From the NCBI RefSeq assembly GCF_003590855.1, contig NZ_QYUP01000146.1, positions 1 through 55,922 on the forward strand: a DNA stretch of 55,922 nt, read 5' to 3'. This document shows positions 1 to 10,110 of the stretch, piece after piece. The position numbers were made by a program, and so were the translations under genes. The notes under the pieces are model-generated. The model saw only the letters and a program-made list of their open reading frames with translations, was not told the DNA's origin and did not search any database. The stretch comes from Massilia cavernae (GTDB lineage: Bacteria > Pseudomonadota > Gammaproteobacteria > Burkholderiales > Burkholderiaceae_D). The stretch's first letter is position 1. Each line of letters starts with the position of its first letter.

Positions 1-194
1 GGCGCGAAGGCGCGCTCGCGCTGGAAGCGCTCCATACCCTTGATCATTTTCCGGTAAGACTTGTCGACCGGGTCGCGCACATACGGCACGTGCACGGTGG
101 CAATCGGGCCGGTGACGGCCTGTGCAAGGCATGCGGGCGGCAGCAAGGCTGCGGACGCGGCCAGCATGACGGCGGGAAGGGCGCGGGTGGGCAT
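1..194 (-). CDS. Secreted protein, N-terminal part only (runs off the left edge)
   Basis: The minus-strand frame opens with ATG at 194 and stays open to the window edge, giving about 64 residues. It begins MPTRALPAVMLAASAALLP, a basic start then a hydrophobic stretch ending ACLAQ, so the protein is probably exported; a lipobox (PPAC) is also possible. The visible mature part contains VPYVRDPVDKSYRKM. I do not recognise the family. It lies 77 bases downstream of the DUF882 gene on the same strand and may be co-transcribed with it. Confidence 0.6.
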   Translation of the reverse strand, partial: MPTRALPAVMLAASAALLPPACLAQAVTGPIATVHVPYVRDPVDKSYRKMIKGMERFQRERAFA

Positions 195-271
195 TCCGAC
201 ATCTTAAGGACTTCGGGCGCGGCGCCGCGCACCGCAGGGGGCCGGGTCCGGCCCCCTTATTTACGGCAGTC

Positions 272-826
272 CTACCAGTGGCGTAACCGGCCGGTGTCCA
301 TGTGGACGAATTGCGAGGTCGGGTAATAGCCCACGCCGCCGCCCTTGGCAGCCAGCGCCGCCTTGTGCAGGTGCTCCAGCGAACGGCCCGGCATGCGGAT
401 GTCGATCGCCTTGCCTTCGAGGTGCATGCTGTGCTTGGCCACGCCGCCGCTGGCCGCGGCCAGCTTGCGGTTCGATTCGGGCGAGCGGTAACCGGAAATG
501 ACGTGCAGCACGTCGCTGTCGCCGAATTGCGAGGTGACGCGGTCGAGCAGGCTCAGCAACTGCGGGTCGATTTCCGACACGGTGTTGTTGCGGTGGTCGC
601 GCAGCAGCTTGTTGATGTCCATCAGCGCTTCCGGCACGTACTGGCCTTCCGCGTAGAACACGCGTTTCAGGCTCTCGCCGGTGTGGGTGTTATACAGGCG
701 AAGGATGCGTTCGCCTTCTACTGGTTTTGCCGTTTGGGCAACTTGCGCAGCTTTGGATAATGCCGGCACGCTGAGGACCGACGCCAGGACAACTGAGCTC
801 TTGAGGAAAGATCGACGCTTGTTCAT
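272..826 (-). CDS. DUF882 / YcbK (MepK)-like murein endopeptidase, Tat-exported
   Basis: This 184-residue protein matches the peptidase M15-like DUF882 family, whose E. coli member YcbK (MepK) cleaves peptidoglycan cross-links in the periplasm. The N-terminus has a twin-arginine pattern (KRRSFLK) followed by a hydrophobic stretch, so folded export by Tat is likely. The body has ISGYRSPESN, then SMHLEGKAIDIR, which supplies the His and Asp zinc ligands of the M15 fold, and near the end FVHMDTG, which supplies the last His. Length is normal for the family. The exact bond cut cannot be told from sequence. Confidence 0.88.
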   Translation of the reverse strand: MNKRRSFLKSSVVLASVLSVPALSKAAQVAQTAKPVEGERILRLYNTHTGESLKRVFYAEGQYVPEALMDINKLLRDHRNNTVSEIDPQLLSLLDRVTSQFGDSDVLHVISGYRSPESNRKLAAASGGVAKHSMHLEGKAIDIRMPGRSLEHLHKAALAAKGGGVGYYPTSQFVHMDTGRLRHW

Positions 827-942
827 GGTGATGGTCCTCCATGTTCACTGATTTTCCATGATACAGCGTTGAGCTGGATGATGCACGCAACAGTGCGCTT
901 CACGCCCGGCTGGGCGTGAATGCCTTGCCGATCAGGCAAGTG

Positions 943-1431
943 TTACTGGACGCTGGCGGCGCCGGGGCGGTTCTGCAGCACGCAGCGATTGGCGGAACAG
1001 GTAGCGCCGGGGTCCTGCACCATCATGCAGTTCGACAGCATGCCGCTGCGTTCGTTCTCCGACTTGCGGGCTGCGGTATGGTCGGCGGCCAGCCTGGCCA
1101 GCTTCGCCTCATCCGTACCTTTGGTCGAGTACGCGGCATAGCTCTCGGGACCGCCGCAGGCCTTGTGCCCGACCGCAATGGTCTTGCACTGGGCGTGGGA
1201 ATCGCAGGCGGCGCTGCCGATCTCGGCCTGCATCTGCTGCCACAGTCCTTGCGACGGCGCGGCCGGCCTGGTCGCCGGGGCCTCGGGGGCCGCCGGCGTG
1301 GCCGACATGTTGGCCGACGAACCAGCCGTGGTGGTGGCGTCGCCGTTGGCGCCGGCACTGCAGGCGGCCATGGCGAACGCCAGGCTCAGGGCGCCTAAAC
1401 GGGCGCAACGTGGGAAGGTCAGTTTTTTCAT
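943..1431 (-). CDS. Hypothetical lipoprotein
   Basis: A 162-residue protein. I start it at the ATG at 1431 (MKKLTFPRCARLGALS) rather than a longer frame, because this gives a clean signal sequence ending AMAACSAG, a lipobox with Cys as the lipidation site. A low-complexity Ala/Pro/Thr linker follows, then a C-terminal part with several Cys residues (QCKTI, HKACGGPESY, SNCMM, TCSANRCV). Their even number suggests disulphides in the periplasm. I do not recognise the domain. It is divergent from the M28 peptidase gene that starts at 1564. Confidence 0.65.
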   Translation of the reverse strand: MKKLTFPRCARLGALSLAFAMAACSAGANGDATTTAGSSANMSATPAAPEAPATRPAAPSQGLWQQMQAEIGSAACDSHAQCKTIAVGHKACGGPESYAAYSTKGTDEAKLARLAADHTAARKSENERSGMLSNCMMVQDPGATCSANRCVLQNRPGAASVQ

Positions 1432-1563
1432 GTCGTAATCTTGGACCGGCAATATGAAAATAGCAAGCGGAGCACGCTTGCTTATATGCATTCGAAATTA
1501 CGCGCACGGCCGTGCCCTTCTGCTAGAGTGCTCGATCAACAATATTCCTCACAGGACACCGCG

Positions 1564-3195
1564 ATGAAACACGGATTCATGCTGGCCGGCGGCTTGCTGG
1601 CGCTGGCGGCCAGTTGCCACGCCGCTCCCGCCGCCGCCCCGGCCGCCGACAAGAACATGATCCGCGCCCACCTGAACTTCCTCGCGGACGACCTGCTGGA
1701 AGGGCGCGAGACTGGCAGCCGCGGCTACGATATCGCGGCGCGCTATGTCGCGGCCCAGTTCATGCAGTACGGCGTCAAACCGATGGGCGACAAGGGCGGC
1801 TACCAGCAGCTCGTGCCGCTGCGCGCGACGCGGCTGGTGCAGGAGTCGCCGGTGGTCGAGCTGCGCAGCAAGGCCGGCAGCGAAACGCTGGCCTACCTGG
1901 ACGACTACGCGGTCAGCGGCAGCCTGCTGCAGGACCAGTCCGAAGTCAGCGCGCCGCTGATTTTCGTCGGCTACGGCATCCAGGCGAAGGCGTTCGGCTA
2001 CGACGACTACGCCAATATCGACGTCAAGGGCAAGATTGTGGTGACGCTTGCCGGCAAGCCGAGCCGCCTGCCGACCGAGGAGGGCGCCCACTTCGCCAGC
2101 GGCGACCACAAGCGCGCCATCGCCGCGCGCTACGGCGCGGTCGGCACGGTCACCCTGCAGACGCCGGTAAGCGAAAAGGCCGCGGCTTTCTCCAAGAACC
2201 GCGACTACCGCTTCATTCCGTCCATGAGCTGGGTCGACCTCGAGGGCGAGGCCGCGCGCGAGGAAGCGGCGCTGCAGAACCGCATCAGCCTGAGCATCCC
2301 GGCGTCGAAAAAGTTGTTCGCGCATTCGGGCGGCGCCAGCCTGGACGACATCTACGCACTCGCCGAGGCCAACAAACCGGTGCCGCACATGGACCTGAAC
2401 ATGTCGATGCGCATGTTCAAGAAAAGCGTGCGCAACGATGTGGCCAGCACCAACGTGGTCGGCATGATTGAAGGCAGCGATCCGAAACTGAAGAACGAAT
2501 ACGTGGTGTTCACAGCCCACCTCGACCACCTGGGCCAGGTGAAGGAGCGCAGCGGCGACAACATCTTCAACGGTGCGATGGACAACGCCAGCGGCGTGGC
2601 CACGCTGATCGAAACGGCGCGCATGTTCGCCCAGTCCGGCGCCAGGCCGAAACGGTCGATACTGTTTATCGCCCTGACCGGCGAAGAGAAGGGCCTGCTG
2701 GGGGCCGACTACTTTGCCCACAACCCGACTGTGCCTGTGCGCTCGATTGTCGCCAACGTCAACCTCGACATGCCGCTGCTGGTGTTCGACTTCAATGACG
2801 TAATGGCCTTCGGCGCCCAGCATTCGACCCTGAAGGGCATCGCCACGCGCGCGCTGGCCAAGATGAACATGACACTGATTCCCGACCCGTGGCCGGAACT
2901 GGGCCTGTTCACGCGCTCCGACCATTACATGTTCGTGCGCCAGGGCATCCCGTCGATTTTCCTGGCGACCGGCATGGGCTCGGCCAACAAGGACGAGAAC
3001 CCGGGCAAGCTGTGGGGCGACTTCCTGTCCAAGCGCTACCACCAGCCCAACGACGACCTGACGCAGCCGTTCAACTTCGACGCGGCGGCGCGCTTCGCCC
3101 AGCTGAACTACAACATCGCGCTGGAAATCGCGGACACACCGGCGCGGCCTGCGTGGAACAAGGGCGACTTCTTCGGCGACACCTTTTCGAAGTAA
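1564..3195 (+). CDS. M28-family zinc peptidase with PA insert
   Basis: Secreted aminopeptidase of 543 residues. The start is the ATG at 1564, which gives a signal peptide ending near CHAAPA; the longer upstream frame has no such feature. A PA domain (about residues 130-240, VGYGIQAKAFGYDDY) precedes the catalytic part. Metal and catalytic residues are visible: H319 and D321 (AHLDHLGQ), D340 (MDNASG), E374-E375 (TGEEKG), D402 (NLDMP) and H493 (YHQPND). M28 enzymes use two zinc ions to remove N-terminal residues, and this one probably works in the periplasm or outside the cell. A second M28 gene with matching spacing lies at 40559. Confidence 0.92.
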   Translation: MKHGFMLAGGLLALAASCHAAPAAAPAADKNMIRAHLNFLADDLLEGRETGSRGYDIAARYVAAQFMQYGVKPMGDKGGYQQLVPLRATRLVQESPVVELRSKAGSETLAYLDDYAVSGSLLQDQSEVSAPLIFVGYGIQAKAFGYDDYANIDVKGKIVVTLAGKPSRLPTEEGAHFASGDHKRAIAARYGAVGTVTLQTPVSEKAAAFSKNRDYRFIPSMSWVDLEGEAAREEAALQNRISLSIPASKKLFAHSGGASLDDIYALAEANKPVPHMDLNMSMRMFKKSVRNDVASTNVVGMIEGSDPKLKNEYVVFTAHLDHLGQVKERSGDNIFNGAMDNASGVATLIETARMFAQSGARPKRSILFIALTGEEKGLLGADYFAHNPTVPVRSIVANVNLDMPLLVFDFNDVMAFGAQHSTLKGIATRALAKMNMTLIPDPWPELGLFTRSDHYMFVRQGIPSIFLATGMGSANKDENPGKLWGDFLSKRYHQPNDDLTQPFNFDAAARFAQLNYNIALEIADTPARPAWNKGDFFGDTFSK

Positions 3196-3314
3196 GTACA
3201 GGGCGGCGGCCTTGACCGCCCCACGCGATGCAACTATGCTTTTCGGGTAGCGCCGTGCCGCCCGAAGGCCGCGGCTTTTTTCTGACCGTGCCCTTCCCCG
3301 GACTGGAGCCCCCG

Positions 3315-3332
3315 ATGCCTGTTAGCCGATGA
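3315..3332 (+). promoter_or_regulatory. Five-codon leader ORF overlapping the next start (ATGA)
   Basis: A GGAG (3305-3308) is followed by ATG at 3315 and the short frame MPVSR-stop, whose TGA (3330-3332) overlaps the ATG at 3329 of the serine hydrolase as ATGA. The better-spaced Shine-Dalgarno serves the mini-ORF, so translation of the hydrolase may be coupled to it. This is inference from spacing alone. Confidence 0.3.
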
Positions 3333-4531
3333 GCGTTTTCGCGCGTTCCCTCACGATGATTGCCAGCTTTTGCGCCGCCCTCGGGACCGCCGGCTGCGCC
3401 CACCAGGCGCCGCCGGCGGCGCCCCTCGACGCCACTCGTTTCGCCAGCATCGACCAGGCGATCGAACAGGTCATCGGCGAACGACGCATGCCGGGCGCGG
3501 TGTTCCACCTCGAACGGGGCGGCATGGTGTACCAGAAGGCGTTCGGCCGCTACAGCTACGAGGAGCAGGCCGCGAAGGTGGCGCCCTCGACCGTGTTCGA
3601 CGCGGCGTCGCTGACCAAGGTGGTGGCTACCGCGCCGTCGGTGCTGCTGCTGGCCGAGGACGGCCGCCTCGCGCTCGACGCGCCGCTGGTGCGCTACATT
3701 CCGGAATGCGGCGGCGGCGGGCGCGACCCGATCACCGTGCGCCACTTGCTGACCCATACCTCGGGCCTGCCAGCGGGATTGCCTGCGCTGCCGGCGTGGC
3801 AGGGCAGGCAGAAGGCGCTGGAACTGGCCTGCAGCCGCGTACCCACCCACAGCCCGGGACTCACTTTCCGCTATTCCGACGTCAATTACATCCTGCTGGG
3901 CGAGCTGGTGCAGCGCGTTTCGGGCAAGCCGCTGGACCGTTTTGCGCACGAACGGATCTTCGCGCCGCTGAAGATGCGCGACAGCGGCTTCCTGCCCTTG
4001 TCGATTTTCGCGGTGGACCGGGTGGCGCCGACCCAGCGCATCGGCGGCGATGCCTGGCGCATGCTGCAGGGCGAGGTACATGACCCGACCGCGCGCCGCA
4101 TGGACGGCGTGGCCGGATCGGCCGGCATGTTTACCACCGTAGCCGACCTGGCGCGCTATGCGCGCATGCTGCTGGCCGGTGGCGAACTGGATGGCGTGCG
4201 GGTGTTGTCGGCCGAGAGCGTCCGGCTGATGACCACGCCGCAAAGCGGCGCCCACATCGGGGCGATGCGCGGCATGGGCATGGACATCGATTCCCCGTTC
4301 GCACGTCCGCGCGGCAAGCTGTTCCCGGTGGGGAGTTACGGGCATACGGGGTTTACCGGCTGTATCCTGTGGGTCGACCCGACCTCGGGAACCTTCTACC
4401 TGTTGTTGTCGAACCGGGTTTATCCGGACGACAAACAGAACATTCTCGATCTGTATGGGCGGCTTGGAACGCTTTCGGCCGAGGCGGTGAGCGGGTTCGA
4501 GTTCGTTCCTCCAGCGGCAGGGGCGCGGTAA
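3329..4531 (+). CDS. Beta-lactamase-fold serine hydrolase (class C-like), lipoprotein
   Basis: A 400-residue member of the serine beta-lactamase-like superfamily (DD-peptidase/esterase/class C fold). A lipobox (GTAGC) ends the signal sequence. The active-site motifs are in order: S94-x-x-K97 (ASLTKV), Y182 in YSDVNY, and H339-T-G (GHTGFTG) replacing the usual KTG. The HTG triad and YSD motif are common in the esterase/peptidase branch rather than in true resistance enzymes, so I would not call it a beta-lactamase. The start is an ATGA overlap with a five-codon leader. Confidence 0.87.
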   Translation: MSVFARSLTMIASFCAALGTAGCAHQAPPAAPLDATRFASIDQAIEQVIGERRMPGAVFHLERGGMVYQKAFGRYSYEEQAAKVAPSTVFDAASLTKVVATAPSVLLLAEDGRLALDAPLVRYIPECGGGGRDPITVRHLLTHTSGLPAGLPALPAWQGRQKALELACSRVPTHSPGLTFRYSDVNYILLGELVQRVSGKPLDRFAHERIFAPLKMRDSGFLPLSIFAVDRVAPTQRIGGDAWRMLQGEVHDPTARRMDGVAGSAGMFTTVADLARYARMLLAGGELDGVRVLSAESVRLMTTPQSGAHIGAMRGMGMDIDSPFARPRGKLFPVGSYGHTGFTGCILWVDPTSGTFYLLLSNRVYPDDKQNILDLYGRLGTLSAEAVSGFEFVPPAAGAR

Positions 4532-4685
4532 GCCTGCGGCGGAACGGCGGATGCGTGCCGCGCACTTATCCGCCGTATTCCCCGGCCCACCTTTCTGTGT
4601 GTCTTGACACCCTATTCCGATACAATCCCAGTCCAAAGTAACCGCAAGCCATAAATGCGGGCTTTAACCAGACTTGGGAGATCGA

Positions 4686-6740
4686 ATGAAGTTACGTTTG
4701 CTGTTGTTGGGTACGGCCGTCGCTGCCGGCAGCGCGCTTGCTGCGCCGCGCGGGTTCACCGTGGAAGACCTGGTCGCGATGGAACGCGTCGGCACGCCGG
4801 TGCTGTCGCCGGATGCGTCGCGCGTCGTCTATTCCGTCCGCACCACCGAGTTGGACAAGAACCGCGGCCATAACGAGCTGTGGATGGTCGACCTGCGCGC
4901 GGCCAAGCCGGCGCCGGTTCGCCTGACCAACCACACCGCCAGCAGCAGCGACCCGCAATGGTCACCGGCCGGCGACGCCATCTACTTCCTGTCCGGCCGC
5001 TCCGGCTCGTCGCAGGTCTGGCGCCTGCCATTGGGCGGCGGCGAAGCGTCGCGCGTGACCGACCTGCCGCTCGACGTCGACAACTTCCGCCTGGCCCCGA
5101 CCGGCGACCGCCTGGCACTGAGCATGGCCGTGTTCCGCGACTGTCCGGACCTGGCATGCACCAAGGCGCGCATGGAAAAGCACAGCAAGGACAAGGCGAC
5201 CGGCCGCGTCTACGACCGCATGTTCGTGCGCCATTGGGACACCTGGGCCGACGGCACCAACGCCGTGCTGTACTCGGCGCCGATCGACAGCACTGGCCGC
5301 GTCAGCGTGGCGCCGGTCAGCCTCTCCGGCACCCTGGACGGCGACGTGCCGTCCAAGCCTTTCGGCGACGCCGAGGAGTACCGCTTCAGCCCGGACGGCA
5401 AGACCATCGTGTTCTCGGTGCGTATCGCCGGCAAGAGCGAATCGTGGTCGACCAACTTCGACCTGTACAGCGTACCGGCATCAGGCGGCGCGGCCCCGCG
5501 CAACCTGACGGCGGAAAACCCGGCATGGGACACCAAGGGCACCTTCTCGCCGGATGGCCGCACCCTGGCATACCTGGCGATGGCCAGGCCCGGCTTCGAG
5601 GCCGACCGCTTCCAGGTCATGCTGATGGACGTCGCCACCGGCAAGAAGCGCAAGCTGGCCGACAACTGGGATCGCTCCGCGGGCGACCTGCGCTGGACCG
5701 CCGACGGCAAGTCGTTGGTGGTCGATGCGCAGGACGTCGGCCAGCACCGCCTGTTCTCGATCGATGCCGCCAGCGGCAAGGTCACCGCGCTGACCGGGCC
5801 TGGGTCGGTGGGCGGCTTCGACGTGCGCGGCGACACCGTCGCCTACAGCCTGTCGACCCTGCAGTCGGGCGCGCAGCTGTTCAAGTCGAAAATCGGCGGC
5901 AAGCCGGTCCAACTGACCTGGCAGAACAACGCCGCGCTGGCCGACGTGCGCTTCGGTGAATTTGAACAGTTCTCCTTCGCCGGCGCCAACGGCGAGACCG
6001 TGTACGGCCACGTGATGAAGCCATGGAACGCGGTGCCGGGACAGAAGTATCCGGTTGCATTCCTGGTGCACGGCGGCCCGCAGGGCAGCTTCGGCAACGG
6101 CTGGAGCTACCGCTGGAACCCGCAAGTGTATACGGGCGCGGGCTACGCTACCGTGTTCATCGACTTCCACGGTTCGACCGGCTACGGCCAGGCCTTCACC
6201 GATTCGATCAGCAACGACTGGGGCGGCAAGCCGCTGGAAGACCTGAAGAAGGGCATGGATGCGGCGGTCAAGAAGTTCCCGTGGCTGGACCGCGAACGCA
6301 GCTGCGCGCTGGGCGCGTCGTACGGCGGCTACATGATGAACTGGATCGAGGGTAACTGGTCCGACGGCTTCCGCTGCATCGTCAACCACGACGGCGTGTT
6401 CGACACCCGCGGCATGGCCTACTCGACCGAGGAACTGTGGTTCACCGAGTGGGAAAACGGCGGCACCTACTACGCCGCTTCCGACAACTACGAGCGCTTC
6501 AACCCGGTCCACCACGTCACCAAGTGGAAGACCCCGATGCTGGTGATCCAGGGCGAGAAGGACTTCCGCATCCCGACTTCGCAGGCACTGGGCGCCTTCA
6601 CCGCGCTGCAGCGCCAGGGCATCGAGAGCAAGCTGCTGGTGTTCCCGGACGAGAACCACTGGGTGCTGAAGCCAGCCAACTCGCTGATGTGGCACCACAC
6701 CGTGTTCAGCTGGCTCGACCAGCACCTGAAGCAGAAGTAA
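4686..6740 (+). CDS. S9-family prolyl oligopeptidase (acylaminoacyl-peptidase type), exported
   Basis: A 684-residue serine peptidase. The start is the ATG at 4686, placed six bases after a GGGAG, and gives a signal peptide ending SALAAPRG. The N-terminal half is a beta-propeller with PD40-type repeats (RFSPDGKTIVFS, TFSPDGRTLAYLA). The C-terminal half is an alpha/beta hydrolase with S545 in GASYGGYMMNW, D626 in GEKDFRIP and H658 in DENHWV. The family cleaves short peptides, often blocked or dipeptidyl N-termini; the signal peptide points to the periplasm. A strong terminator follows. Confidence 0.92.
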   Translation: MKLRLLLLGTAVAAGSALAAPRGFTVEDLVAMERVGTPVLSPDASRVVYSVRTTELDKNRGHNELWMVDLRAAKPAPVRLTNHTASSSDPQWSPAGDAIYFLSGRSGSSQVWRLPLGGGEASRVTDLPLDVDNFRLAPTGDRLALSMAVFRDCPDLACTKARMEKHSKDKATGRVYDRMFVRHWDTWADGTNAVLYSAPIDSTGRVSVAPVSLSGTLDGDVPSKPFGDAEEYRFSPDGKTIVFSVRIAGKSESWSTNFDLYSVPASGGAAPRNLTAENPAWDTKGTFSPDGRTLAYLAMARPGFEADRFQVMLMDVATGKKRKLADNWDRSAGDLRWTADGKSLVVDAQDVGQHRLFSIDAASGKVTALTGPGSVGGFDVRGDTVAYSLSTLQSGAQLFKSKIGGKPVQLTWQNNAALADVRFGEFEQFSFAGANGETVYGHVMKPWNAVPGQKYPVAFLVHGGPQGSFGNGWSYRWNPQVYTGAGYATVFIDFHGSTGYGQAFTDSISNDWGGKPLEDLKKGMDAAVKKFPWLDRERSCALGASYGGYMMNWIEGNWSDGFRCIVNHDGVFDTRGMAYSTEELWFTEWENGGTYYAASDNYERFNPVHHVTKWKTPMLVIQGEKDFRIPTSQALGAFTALQRQGIESKLLVFPDENHWVLKPANSLMWHHTVFSWLDQHLKQK

Positions 6741-6762
6741 TTACGGTTTGAGAACCGAAGAA

Positions 6763-6790
6763 CCCGCATCGATGGTGCGGGCTTTTTTTT
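6763..6790 (+). terminator. Rho-independent terminator after the S9 peptidase
   Basis: The stem CCCGCA / TGCGGG with a short loop is followed by a run of eight T. It begins 22 bases after the S9 stop codon. Confidence 0.85.
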
Positions 6791-7321
6791 CGCTTGTGGC
6801 AATGTGTTTGGAATCTCTTCTAGCTGCTGAGGTCTTACAAGATGCGGCACCGCTGAGGGGTAGCAACGAAGGAGGTAATCGGGCCGGTGACTCATGTCGG
6901 CAACTTACATCACGGAACGGGTATGCAAGAGGTTCGACGAAAGCCAAAGAAGAGGTTGGTGCAGGTCGCGGGCGATTCAAGTTATCAACCCAAGATCAGC
7001 CCTAACAAGGAGATTTCCAACCCGCTCACAAATACCTCGACTGGGGGCACTTTCCGGCGCTGAACACCCACGCCAAGGTGTTCCCAGCCGGACCGATCCG
7101 CCTTCGGTACGGAGAGCATCGGGGTGCTGAGAACGGATTCGGGCTGGCACATATATGGGCAGCTCGCAAAATGAAAAGTGAGGTGCTCTCAACGCCGCTG
7201 TCCGCAGTCAACAAGGTCGCGAACTTGATACACAGCATCTTGCAATCTGGTGCGGAGATTTTTTACGAGGGATCCATGGCGAAGCGCTTTGACAGGGCAA
7301 CCATTTTCAAGAGCAATGCTG

Positions 7322-8558
<1,237 letters not shown>

Positions 8559-8715
8559 CCACCACACAAGTCAGGCACGGTGATCGTGGAGGAGCGGACT
8601 GATGGACGTGGTAACCCAGTGTATTCCATCGTTACGGCCATCCCAAACAAGCAGGTGCGCGGTGTGAAAATCGGGATGCTTCCCTGACGGCCCTGCGCTT
8701 TCGCAGGCAGAAACG

Positions 8716-8745
8716 AAGACGGCCGCTTCGAAAAGCGGCCGTCTT
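8716..8745. terminator. Perfect 13-bp hairpin, likely bidirectional terminator
   Basis: The arms 8716-8728 and 8733-8745 (AAGACGGCCGCTT and its complement) enclose a CGAA loop. It begins 28 bases after the stop of the broken toxin-like gene, and the A/T edges would act as U-tracts on either strand. Confidence 0.65.
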
Positions 8746-8870
8746 GAAATTAGTGCGTTGAGCCCAAGGTGTCCGATGCCTCTCTTTAGCTTCACCCGAA
8801 GGTTTGGTCCAGAGCACCAGCGCTTCCGCTGCCCCACTATTCAGAGCTACCGATTGCTCTGCCTGCCCAG

Positions 8871-9029
8871 ATGCATGAAGACCACTTATCGGTCATGTCC
8901 TCACCAAATGCTCGATTGCAGGAGGCCCAACGGTTTGTATACTACCTCAAATTGATCCGAAACGATTTGCTTGCGTTTCGCGTGAAGTCGCAGTACATCA
9001 TCCCGGGCATGCCAGAAACGGGGGGTTAG
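8871..9029 (+). CDS. Possible small protein (52 aa), or remnant of a longer gene
   Basis: The frame from ATG 8871 to TAG 9027 encodes MHEDHLSVMSSP, then ARLQEAQRFVYYLKLIRND and SQYIIPGMPETGG. The same frame is open further upstream (PHYSELPIALPAQ), back to a TAG about 80 bases earlier, with no ATG and no clear ribosome site, so the true N-terminus may be lost. The composition looks protein-like. It follows the broken toxin-like gene and could be an immunity-gene remnant, but I see no motif that proves it. Confidence 0.35.
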   Translation: MHEDHLSVMSSPNARLQEAQRFVYYLKLIRNDLLAFRVKSQYIIPGMPETGG

Positions 9030-9088
9030 TTTGCTGGCGATTTTCGCTTATGATTGACGCTCTGATAATTTCAATGCCAGGAGTCGCC

Positions 9089-9466
9089 ATGGGTTTGCTC
9101 GACGGAGTTTTGGGCAACGCATCGAAGATCGATGCGTCGAAGGTGCAGGAAGAATTCAGCAAGGTGCTCGCGCCCAACGAGAGGGTGGAGCATGCCTACC
9201 AGCTGATCCGGGACTATTTTGTTTTCACCGACAAGCGCCTGGTGCTGGTGGACAAGCAGGGTGTCACCGGCAGCAAGACCGATTACCACTCGATTCCCTA
9301 CAAGAGCATCACCCATTTCAGCATCGAGACTGGCGGCACATTCGACCTGGACGCCGAGCTGCACATCTGGATTTCCGGCACCGCGGCGCCGATCGTCAAG
9401 CAGTTCAACAAGAAGCTGAGCATCTACGAAGTCCAGGGCGTGCTCGCGACCTACGTCCTGCGTTAA
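9089..9466 (+). CDS. Bacterial PH-domain protein
   Basis: A 125-residue cytoplasmic protein. The ATG at 9089 sits six bases after AGGAG, which decides the start over an upstream in-frame ATG. The sequence VLAPNERVEHAYQLIRDYF, FTDKRLVLVDKQG and YHSIPYKSITHFSIE is the usual core of the bacterial PH family, with a C-terminal helix (QFNKKLSIYEVQGVLATY). These proteins are small beta-barrels of unknown binding partner. No membrane segment is present. Confidence 0.85.
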   Translation: MGLLDGVLGNASKIDASKVQEEFSKVLAPNERVEHAYQLIRDYFVFTDKRLVLVDKQGVTGSKTDYHSIPYKSITHFSIETGGTFDLDAELHIWISGTAAPIVKQFNKKLSIYEVQGVLATYVLR

Positions 9467-9495
9467 TCACACAGCGCCCGCGTCCCTGACGATCA

Positions 9496-9972
9496 TCAGG
9501 CGGCGCTCAGCGGCTGCGCATCGGCGGGCGCTTCGGTGCCGCGCGCTTCCAGCCGCGCATTCTTGATGTTGATCGGATCCCCGCATTCCGAGCAGACCTG
9601 GCCGGCGCGCGTCACCTTGCCGCAGCCGAGGTGGCGAAGCTGCAGCGGCGAACCGAGTTCCGACGGCATCCATTCTTCCGCATAACGCATCAGTTCCAGC
9701 GCCACCGGCATCAGGGCCAGGCCGGCCTTGGTCAGCCGGTAGGTATAGCGCGGCGGCCGCTCCTGGTAGGGCACCTTGACCACGATGCCGGCCGCGATCA
9801 TGCGCGTCAGCCGGTTGGTCAGGATATTCGTCGCTGCGGTGGTCTTCTTTTGCAGCTCGTCGAATTTTTGCGGCCCCTGGAACAGTTCGCGCAAGGCAAT
9901 CAATACCCATTCATCACCGATCAGGCTGGCGGCGCGGGCAATCGGGCAGGCGGTAGATGAGCGGGTGTCCAT
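9496..9972 (-). CDS. HxlR-family transcriptional regulator
   Basis: A 158-residue winged-helix protein. The start is the ATG at 9972 (MDTRSSTACPIARA); an alternative TTG upstream would add eight residues. The HxlR core is visible: ACPIARAASLIGDEWVLI, then FDELQKKT, ILTNRLTRM and the wing (PPRYTYRLTKAGLAL). The Cys in the N-terminal motif is the redox-sensing position in several family members. The C-terminus carries a further pair of CxxC-like motifs (CGKVTRAGQVCSECG), which is a possible zinc site and less common in the family. It is divergent from the gene at 10111, with an inverted repeat between them. Confidence 0.86.
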   Translation of the reverse strand: MDTRSSTACPIARAASLIGDEWVLIALRELFQGPQKFDELQKKTTAATNILTNRLTRMIAAGIVVKVPYQERPPRYTYRLTKAGLALMPVALELMRYAEEWMPSELGSPLQLRHLGCGKVTRAGQVCSECGDPINIKNARLEARGTEAPADAQPLSAA

Positions 9973-9984
9973 GTTTTTGATTTT

Positions 9985-10014
9985 ACACGCTTGCAAAATG
10001 AAAGTCTAGCGTGT
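9985..10014. promoter_or_regulatory. Probable HxlR operator (inverted repeat)
   Basis: ACACGCT (9985-9991) is matched by AGCGTGT (10008-10014). The site is 13 bases upstream of the HxlR start codon and faces the divergent gene. A second copy of TTGCAAAATG (9991-10000) recurs at 10030-10039 as part of the palindrome TTGCA-AAA-TGCAA (10030-10042). Regulators of this family usually bind such repeats and repress themselves. Confidence 0.5.
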
Positions 10015-10110
10015 ATCATCAATTGTGGGTTGCAAAATGCAAGCTACTGTAGAAGTAACGAAATGCCGGTGCGGGCCTTCTGCCGGCACCGAATTCAAGG
10101 GAGAACAATC

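Noticed and set aside
3202..3290. GC-rich hairpins and a T-run between the M28 and hydrolase genes as a terminator
   Set aside because: The stem next to the T-run is short and imperfect, and the good stem has no T-run.
4604..4627. TTGACA and TACAAT upstream of the S9 peptidase as a sigma-70 promoter
   Set aside because: The two boxes are only 11 bases apart, too close for a working promoter.
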